A stretch of 19,326 nucleotides of DNA from an uncultured Lachnospiraceae bacterium (lineage in GTDB: Bacteria; Bacillota; Clostridia; Lachnospirales; Lachnospiraceae): contig CABSCP010000059.1 of NCBI GenBank assembly GCA_902476265.1, positions 1 through 19,326 on the forward strand. The letters are read 5' to 3'. A model generated the notes under the pieces. The model ran no database searches. It was not told the DNA's origin and saw only the letters and a program-made list of their open reading frames with translations. This document shows, in pieces, positions 14,489 to 19,326 of this stretch (positions are counted from its first letter, which is position 1; every line of letters starts with the position of its first letter). The position numbers and the translations under genes were made by a program.

Positions 14489-15112
14489 TTATCGGCGGTT
14501 TGTTCCGGTGAGATCTTTAACGCCGTTGCCTACGCCTTCAGCCACATCCTTCACTGCATTTCCGGCATCATCAATGACGTTGCCTACCGCGTTCCCCACA
14601 TCTCCGGCTGCATTGCCCACATCTCCGGCAACATTTCCGGCCGTACGCCCTGTACGGGCAGTGCTGTCGGTTCCCGTTCCGGTTTTGGTGCCGTTTGCGG
14701 TATTGTTGTTATCCGTTCCCGCAGGGGTGGTATCCGTCCCGTTTTCAAGAGGGCCGGCTCCGGTTCCCGCGCCGGGGTCAGTGACAGAGTTATTTAAACT
14801 GTTGTCATCGGCATAAGTGCCGTCAAAGGCTTCTGTACCGCCCATCGTGCCGGTTTCGCCGCCAACAGTTTCGTTACCGGCGGCTCCGGTTTCCCCGGCC
14901 ATCGTGCCGGTTTCCGTACCGGCTGTACCGGTATCGCCCGTGAGGGCGCCGGTTTCACCTGTTGCAGCTCCGGTCTGGGGCTGGCTTTCCGTGGTGGGAT
15001 TGCTCGCCATGTCGTCCGGATTGTTGTTGTTCTTATCGCTTCCGCAGCCCACAGCGAAAATGAGCATACAGAGGAGAAGAAACATTGGAAGCATTTTTCC
15101 AGGCTTTTTCAT
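14489..15112 (-). CDS. Low-complexity lipoprotein with Thr/Gly repeats and a heptad-repeat tail
   Basis: The 207-residue product starts with a lipoprotein signal peptide (MKKPGKMLPMFLLLCMLIFAVGC, lipobox Cys23). After an Asn/Asp-rich linker comes a Gly/Thr/Glu low-complexity stretch (about 45-95, recurring GETG and TGT units). A short Asn/Asp/Gly linker leads to a C-terminal segment (about 155-205) of seven-residue units such as VGNAAGD, VGNAVGN, VIDDAGN, AVKDVAE, resembling LEA-like or amphipathic-helix repeats. At DNA level CCCACATCTCCGGC is repeated exactly 21 bases apart (14595-14608, 14616-14629). AAAGGAG precedes the ATG at 15112. No catalytic motif is present. It probably sits on the outer face of the membrane; function unknown. 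Confidence 0.8.
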   Translation of the reverse strand: MKKPGKMLPMFLLLCMLIFAVGCGSDKNNNNPDDMASNPTTESQPQTGAATGETGALTGDTGTAGTETGTMAGETGAAGNETVGGETGTMGGTEAFDGTYADDNSLNNSVTDPGAGTGAGPLENGTDTTPAGTDNNNTANGTKTGTGTDSTARTGRTAGNVAGDVGNAAGDVGNAVGNVIDDAGNAVKDVAEGVGNGVKDLTGTNRR

Positions 15113-15179
15113 TTTTCACACTCCTTTTACTTAAAATGAGAACAATAGATCCGTTCCTGTTTTAGTATGTGGGTTTTCG

Positions 15180-15208
15180 TTGCATAAAATACATGGATCG
15201 GGTAAAAT
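15180..15208 (+). promoter_or_regulatory. Promoter of the hisA-type gene
   Basis: TTGCAT (15180-15185), 17-base spacer, TAAAAT (15203-15208), with a start near 15215, about 24 bases before the ATG. Confidence 0.6.
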
Positions 15209-15238
15209 GGATGTAAGAGGAAAAAGCGAGGTGTACAA

Positions 15239-16015
15239 ATGGAATTAAGGCCCTGTATTGATATACATAACGGAAAGGTGAAACAGCTTGTAGGCGGCAG
15301 TGTACAGGATCAGGGAGATACCGCGCGGGAGAACTATGTCTCCGGCGAAACCGCATCCTGGTACGCAAAAACCTTTGCGGATAAAAATTTAAAAAACGGG
15401 CATGTTATTCTTTTAAACAAAAAGGACAGCCCTTATTATGAAAGCACAAAAGCCCAGGCACTGGAGGCGCTTCGGGCCTATCCGGGCGGCTTGCAGGTGG
15501 GCGGCGGCATCACGGTGGAAAATGCACGGGAGTATTTGGACGCAGGAGCTTCCCATGTGATCGTCACTTCCTATGTTTTCCAGAACGGGACCATTTCCTT
15601 TGAAAACCTGTACCGTCTGGTGGACACAGTGGGCCGGAAGAAACTGGTGCTGGATTTGAGCTGCCGCAAAAAAGACGGGCGATATTATATCGTTACCGAC
15701 AGATGGCAGAAATATACGAAAGTCGCGCTGTCGGAAGATATTCTGACGATGCTGGCTTCTTTCTGTGATGAATTTCTGATTCACGGCGTGGATGTGGAAG
15801 GCACAAAGAGCGGGATTGAAGAAGAGCTCATTGACCTTCTGGGCAGATGGAATCAGATCCCTATCACTTATGCGGGCGGAATCCGGTCTTTTGAGGATAT
15901 CGATAAAATAAAAAAGGCGGGAAACGACCGGATCCATATCACCATCGGCAGCGCGCTGGATATTTACGGCGGAGACCTGGCCATGGATGAAGTGATCAGA
16001 TACATTCAATTATAA
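15239..16015 (+). CDS. hisA: HisA, eukaryotic (HIS6) type: ProFAR isomerase
   Basis: It isomerises ProFAR to PRFAR, the fourth step of histidine synthesis. The 258-residue (beta/alpha)8 protein matches yeast His6p motif by motif, not ordinary bacterial HisA: RPCIDIHNGKVKQLVGGSV (4-22, Asp8 as catalytic acid/base), YPGGLQVGGGIT (81-92), SHVIVTSYVF (105-114), LVLDLSCRKKDGRYYIV (136-152, second Asp139), EFLIHGVDVEGTKSGI (178-193), TYAGGIRSFEDI (210-221) and ITIGSALDIYGGDL (234-247). Two-fold half-barrel features are less evident than in the bacterial form. The ATG has only a weak GAGGTG upstream. It is transcribed alone, with its own promoter and terminator, away from any his operon. Confidence 0.92.
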   Translation: MELRPCIDIHNGKVKQLVGGSVQDQGDTARENYVSGETASWYAKTFADKNLKNGHVILLNKKDSPYYESTKAQALEALRAYPGGLQVGGGITVENAREYLDAGASHVIVTSYVFQNGTISFENLYRLVDTVGRKKLVLDLSCRKKDGRYYIVTDRWQKYTKVALSEDILTMLASFCDEFLIHGVDVEGTKSGIEEELIDLLGRWNQIPITYAGGIRSFEDIDKIKKAGNDRIHITIGSALDIYGGDLAMDEVIRYIQL

Positions 16016-16037
16016 AGGATAGAAATATCAAAAACGG

Positions 16038-16087
16038 ACGCCGGTGTGCGGGAGGATACGTCCTCTTTCGCGCACCGGTGTTTTTTC
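16038..16087 (+). terminator. Terminator of the hisA-type gene
   Basis: CCGGTGTGCG (16041-16050) pairs with CGCGCACCGG (16069-16078), with one G-U pair and an inner GAGGA/TCCTC stem in the loop, followed by TTTTTT (16081-16086). Confidence 0.85.
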
Positions 16088-16113
16088 AAAGTCAGGATTC
16101 TGAATGATAAGTC

Positions 16114-16136
16114 AATTTTATGGTTCGATAAATATT
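16114..16136. promoter_or_regulatory. Imperfect palindrome upstream of asrA, possible operator
   Basis: TTTAT (16117-16121) and ATAAA (16128-16132), extended by AAT and ATT with one inserted base, form an AT-rich dyad 7 bases upstream of the predicted -35. It could bind a regulator of sulfite reduction, but no known consensus is recognised and AT-rich dyads are common. Confidence 0.2.
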
Positions 16137-16142
16137 TCTAGT

Positions 16143-16172
16143 TTTCCATGTGGCGGCAGGAAGTGTTAGAAT
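16143..16172 (+). promoter_or_regulatory. Possible promoter of the asrABC operon
   Basis: TTTCCA (16143-16148), 18-base spacer, TAGAAT (16167-16172), starting near 16179, about 40 bases before asrA. The weak -35 would suit an activated promoter. Confidence 0.45.
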
Positions 16173-16218
16173 AAAGGAAAAGAGTGGGACATACATATGA
16201 AAAAAGGAGGTCAGCAGC

Positions 16219-17262
16219 ATGGGTTATTCACTCAACACAGATTTAGCTGATGTGGTTTTGAACAGGATGAAAGAGGACTACCGCATTTTTGCACCCCGCC
16301 GCTTCCCCAAGCAGGGAAGATATTCCGATACGGATATTATCCGGTATGCGGAAGTAGAGCGTTTTGCGGATATTGTCTGGGATCAGAAATCGGATTATCC
16401 TGCCAAAGAAGTCATCACGCCCATTCAGCAGTCTATTTTTTATTTCACGGAAGAGGAATATCGGGCCAGCAAAACGCCGGAGAAACCAATCCTCATCCTG
16501 GCGCGGCCCTGTGATATCAACGCACAGAAAATTCAGGCCAGGATCTATGCGGGAAACGGTGGATTTGATGATTTTTATTATACCCGCATGCGCAGATTGG
16601 TGAAGTTCGCCATGATGGAATGCGGCGGAGGCGATGATACCTGCTTCTGTGTATCCATGGGAACCAACCGTACGGATGATTATTCCCTTGCCATCCGCTT
16701 TACCGATGACGGAATGACAGCAGGGGTGAATGACGAAAGCTTTGAACCTTATTTTTCGGGAATGCCCACACAGGAATATACCCCTGCCTTTGTGGAAGAA
16801 AACCAGCTGAAGGTCACGGTACCGGATCTGAGTGACGATCAGGTGCGCCTGGCATTAAAGAAACATCCCATGTGGAAAGAATTTGATTCCCGCTGCATTT
16901 CCTGCGGAAGCTGTACGGTAGCCTGCTCCACATGTACCTGTTTTACCACAAGAGACATTCAGTACGGGGATAACCCGGAGGTAGGAGAACGGAGAAGAGT
17001 CAGCGCATCCTGCCAGATCGAAGGGTTTGACCGGATGGCGGGACAGAGAGAGCTGCGTTCTGCGCCCGGCGACAGGATGAGGTATAAAGTGTTGCACAAA
17101 TTCCACGATTATAAAGCACGGTTTAAAGAGAGCCATATGTGTGTGGGCTGCGGGCGCTGCACGCACCGCTGTCCGGAATTCATTTCCATTTCGGCGACCG
17201 TAAATAAAATGAACGCTGCGGTAGAAGAGATCAAAGCTTCCATGCAGCAGAAAGGGGAGTGA
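16219..17262 (+). CDS. asrA: Anaerobic sulfite reductase subunit A (iron-sulfur electron carrier)
   Basis: AsrA passes electrons within the AsrABC complex, which reduces sulfite to sulfide in the cytoplasm. The 347 residues are normal for the family. A conserved N-terminal region (ILARPCDINAQKIQ at 92-105, CFCVSMGTNRTDDY at 142-155) is followed by two 4Fe-4S motifs: Cys226/229/232/236 (CISCGSCTVAC) and Cys308/311/314/318 (CVGCGRCTHRC). AAAGGAGG lies eight bases before the ATG. asrA, asrB and asrC follow one another with gaps of 4 and 18 bases, forming one transcription unit. Confidence 0.96.
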   Translation: MGYSLNTDLADVVLNRMKEDYRIFAPRRFPKQGRYSDTDIIRYAEVERFADIVWDQKSDYPAKEVITPIQQSIFYFTEEEYRASKTPEKPILILARPCDINAQKIQARIYAGNGGFDDFYYTRMRRLVKFAMMECGGGDDTCFCVSMGTNRTDDYSLAIRFTDDGMTAGVNDESFEPYFSGMPTQEYTPAFVEENQLKVTVPDLSDDQVRLALKKHPMWKEFDSRCISCGSCTVACSTCTCFTTRDIQYGDNPEVGERRRVSASCQIEGFDRMAGQRELRSAPGDRMRYKVLHKFHDYKARFKESHMCVGCGRCTHRCPEFISISATVNKMNAAVEEIKASMQQKGE

Positions 17263-17266
17263 CGAA

Positions 17267-18061
17267 ATGATGACGAATCCTGTTATGCCGAAGCCCTGCA
17301 CAATTCTTGGTGTGACCAGAGAGAGCAAAAATGAATGGACCTTCCGGGTAGCGTCTGACGTGAAACCCGACCACGGTCAGTTTATGCAGCTGTCCATACC
17401 CAAAATCGGGGAAGCGCCGATTTCCGTTTCCGCCCAGGGGGACGGCTGGCTGGAATTTACCATCCGCTCCGTGGGAAAGGTGACCGATTGTATTTTCAGC
17501 AAAACTGCGGGAGACACCCTGTTTCTGCGCGGACCTTATGGGAAAGGCTGGCCTGTGGAAGCGTTCGGGCAAAAGCACCTGGTAATCATCACCGGAGGTA
17601 CGGGGATTGCGCCCGTGCGGTCCCTGCTGCGGATGTGTGCGCAGACTCCCGGTTATGTGAAAGACGTCTGGCTGATCAGCGGCTTTAAGGATGAAGAGGG
17701 CATCGTTTTTCAAAAGGATCTGGAAGAATGGAAAGAAGCTTTCCATACGATTTATACCCTGGACAGCGGAGAAAAAGAAGGCTGGCGGACAGGGCTTGTG
17801 ACGGAGTTTGTAAAGGAGATTCCTTTCGCTTCCTTTGAAGGCGATTACAGTGTGGCTGTGGTGGGACCTCCTCCGATGATGAAGTTCACCGGTTTGGAGC
17901 TGCTCAAAAACGGAGTTGATCCGGAAAAAATATGGATGAGCTTTGAACGCAAGATGTCCTGTGCGGTAGGAAAATGCGGCCACTGCCGGATAGATGAAGT
18001 TTATGTCTGTCTGGACGGACCGGTATTCCCGTACACAAAAGCACGAAATCTGGTGGACTGA
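17267..18061 (+). CDS. asrB: Anaerobic sulfite reductase subunit B (flavin / NAD-binding)
   Basis: AsrB is the ferredoxin-NADP reductase-like subunit that takes electrons from NAD(P)H into the sulfite reductase complex. Of 264 residues, the N-terminal half is the flavin-binding beta barrel (GQFMQLSIPKIGEAPISVS, 37-55; LRGPYGKGWP, 87-96). The central GGTGIAPVRSLL (110-121) and VVGPPPMM (198-205) mark the pyridine-nucleotide domain. The C-terminal Cys232, Cys237, Cys240 and Cys248 form the 2Fe-2S site typical of this family. GGGGAG overlaps the end of asrA just before the start. An alternative ATG two codons down would differ by little. Confidence 0.95.
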   Translation: MMTNPVMPKPCTILGVTRESKNEWTFRVASDVKPDHGQFMQLSIPKIGEAPISVSAQGDGWLEFTIRSVGKVTDCIFSKTAGDTLFLRGPYGKGWPVEAFGQKHLVIITGGTGIAPVRSLLRMCAQTPGYVKDVWLISGFKDEEGIVFQKDLEEWKEAFHTIYTLDSGEKEGWRTGLVTEFVKEIPFASFEGDYSVAVVGPPPMMKFTGLELLKNGVDPEKIWMSFERKMSCAVGKCGHCRIDEVYVCLDGPVFPYTKARNLVD

Positions 18062-18079
18062 GGAAGGAGTGAAAAAACG

Positions 18080-19147
18080 ATGAATCAGGATATAGATGTC
18101 AAAAAAGTACGGCTCAACTGTTATCGGCAGTCAAAAGTGCCCGGAGAGTTTATGCTTCAGATGCGCGTGCCCGGCGGAATGATCAATGCGAAATACCTGA
18201 GCACGGTGGAACATATTGCAACCACCTGGGGAGACGGCAATTTCCATTTCGGCACACGGCAGACCTTTGATATTACGGGAATTCCTTATGAAAACATTCC
18301 GGCGGTCAACGCCTATATCAAGGATTATATAGAAGAGGTGGACGCATCGCTGTGTGGCGTTGATATGGATACCGTGGCGGGAGAACCTCAGGATTGGGAT
18401 GAAGAGGGCGGTTATCCCACCATCGGCGCCCGTAACATTACGGCCTGTGTGGGCAATTATCACTGTGTCTGCGGCAACTGCAATACTTTCGAGCTGGCGC
18501 GCAAGATTGAACCACTCGTATTCCCAAGCCATTATCATATCAAGATCAACATTGCCGGCTGTCCCAATGACTGCAATAAAGCCCATATGTGCGATTTCGG
18601 TATTATCGGGACGGCACGCATGGTTTATCACCCCGAACGCTGCATCGGCTGCGGCGCCTGCGTGCGGGCCTGTGAGAAGGGTGCTACCAGAGTGCTCAAG
18701 CTCAATGAAGATACGGGGAAAGTGGAAAAGGATGCCTGTTGCTGTGTGGGCTGCGCGGAGTGTGTGCGCGCCTGTCCTGCCAGCGCGTGGACCCGGGAGG
18801 AAACCAAGTATTACCGCGTGATCCTGGGCGGACGCACGGGACGCCAGACACCCCGTACCGGAAAAATGTTTTTGAACTGGGCGACGGAAGATGTGATACT
18901 GGGAGTGCTGGGCAATTGGCAGAAGTTTTCCGCATGGGCCATCAATTATAAACCCGAATATCTGCACGGCGGCCATTTGATCGACAGGGCGGGCTATAAA
19001 AAGTTTAAAGAACTGATTTTAGACGGCGTGAAGTTAAATCCTGAATGTCTGGTGGCAGAGGATATCTTCTGGCATGAAACGGAGTATCGTTCCAACTTCA
19101 ATGTCAAACCCTTATCCATGCACCATACGGCAGGACCTCAGGCCTGA
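18080..19147 (+). CDS. asrC: Anaerobic sulfite reductase subunit C (siroheme catalytic subunit)
   Basis: AsrC carries the siroheme-4Fe-4S centre that reduces sulfite to sulfide. The 355 residues show an N-terminal ferrodoxin-like half domain with HFGTRQTFDITGI (56-68), the siroheme/4Fe-4S ligands Cys123, Cys129, Cys161 and Cys165 (C-X5-C and C-X3-C), and an inserted ferredoxin segment with Cys188/191/194/198 and Cys222/225/228/232. Two extra cysteines (131 and 134) flank the first siroheme ligands. AGGAAGGAG lies shortly before the ATG. It is the last gene of the operon and ends at a perfect terminator. Confidence 0.96.
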   Translation: MNQDIDVKKVRLNCYRQSKVPGEFMLQMRVPGGMINAKYLSTVEHIATTWGDGNFHFGTRQTFDITGIPYENIPAVNAYIKDYIEEVDASLCGVDMDTVAGEPQDWDEEGGYPTIGARNITACVGNYHCVCGNCNTFELARKIEPLVFPSHYHIKINIAGCPNDCNKAHMCDFGIIGTARMVYHPERCIGCGACVRACEKGATRVLKLNEDTGKVEKDACCCVGCAECVRACPASAWTREETKYYRVILGGRTGRQTPRTGKMFLNWATEDVILGVLGNWQKFSAWAINYKPEYLHGGHLIDRAGYKKFKELILDGVKLNPECLVAEDIFWHETEYRSNFNVKPLSMHHTAGPQA

Positions 19148-19160
19148 ATCATAAGAAAAA

Positions 19161-19194
19161 CCACTGTGAAACCGCGATTTCACAGTGGTTTTTT
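19161..19194. terminator. Terminator of the asr operon (possibly bidirectional)
   Basis: CCACTGTGAAA (19161-19171) pairs perfectly with TTTCACAGTGG (19178-19188) and is followed by TTTTTT. The AAAAA before it gives the opposite strand a U-tract too, so it could also stop transcription coming from tRNA-Ala. Confidence 0.9.
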
Positions 19195-19210
19195 CTTGGG
19201 CAGATAAAGC

Positions 19211-19239
19211 AAAATCCGAACTCATCATCGAGTTCGGAT
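19211..19239 (-). terminator. Likely terminator of tRNA-Ala
   Basis: ATCCGAACTC (19214-19223) and GAGTTCGGAT (19230-19239) form a perfect ten-base-pair stem with a six-base loop, followed on the minus strand by TTTTGC. It lies 14 bases after the tRNA 3' end. Confidence 0.7.
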
Positions 19240-19252
19240 CTGCATCATGAAG

Positions 19253-19325
19253 TGGACCCGAAGGGATTCGAACCCTCGGTCTCTGCGTTGCGAACGCAGC
19301 GCTTTCCCAGCTAAGCTACGAGCCC
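19253..19325 (-). tRNA. tRNA-Ala (anticodon CGC)
   Basis: A complete 73-base cloverleaf on the minus strand: acceptor GGGCTCG / CGGGTCC, D-arm GCTTAGCTGGGAAAGC, anticodon stem CTGCG/CGCAG around TTCGCAA (19288-19294), T-arm GAGGG-TTCGAAT-CCCTT, discriminator A at 19253. The third acceptor pair is G-U, the alanine identity element, which agrees with anticodon CGC (codon GCG). CCA is not encoded. The promoter lies outside the window. Confidence 0.93.
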
Positions 19326-19326
19326 A

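Noticed and set aside
14590..14640. Short repeats with 21-base period, considered as a CRISPR array
   Set aside because: The repeats are coding heptads within a lipoprotein gene, without unique spacers of regular length.

Overview
The window looks like ordinary chromosome from a low-to-mid-GC Gram-positive anaerobe, most likely a Clostridia / Lachnospiraceae-type gut bacterium. This is an inference from the mix of genes: an anaerobic sulfite reductase operon (asrABC), a class III fructose-1,6-bisphosphatase, an MgtE magnesium channel, a clostridial-style PBP1A with a Cys-containing tail, strong AGGAGG ribosome-binding sites and canonical TTGACA/TATAAT promoters. I see no prophage, insertion sequence, CRISPR array or defence island.

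Layout from left to right. A tRNA-Thr(GGU) (minus strand, cut by the left edge) has its own consensus promoter. A class A penicillin-binding protein (minus) follows, diverging from a YigZ/IMPACT-family gene (plus). A strong promoter embedded in the end of yigZ starts a likely mgtE - exonuclease III - lipoprotein operon; its leader of about 165 nt carries a small ORF with a perfect Shine-Dalgarno sequence that overlaps the mgtE start. That operon ends at a terminator shared with the convergent typA (BipA GTPase, minus). A 320-bp intergenic region separates typA from a divergent gene for an SSB-like protein with two OB-type halves. The region holds a symmetric nested inverted repeat whose inner arms are perfect matches to the Spo0A box. 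Next come a short, P-loop-divergent CobO/BtuR-like ATPase, dapA, dapB (with a strong terminator hairpin between the two dap genes) and class III fbp.

The right part holds a low-complexity lipoprotein with a heptad-repeat tail (minus), an orphan hisA of the eukaryotic HIS6 type with its own promoter and terminator, the asrABC operon, and a tRNA-Ala(CGC) (minus) at the right edge.

Functional themes are cell-wall precursor and peptidoglycan synthesis (PBP, dapA, dapB), magnesium import, DNA repair, gluconeogenesis, histidine synthesis and sulfite reduction. The window is mostly housekeeping. The points I would look at again are the mgtE leader, the paired 0A-like boxes at typA, the eukaryotic-type HisA, the altered P-loop of the CobO-like protein, the two-OB SSB-like protein, and the repeat lipoprotein.
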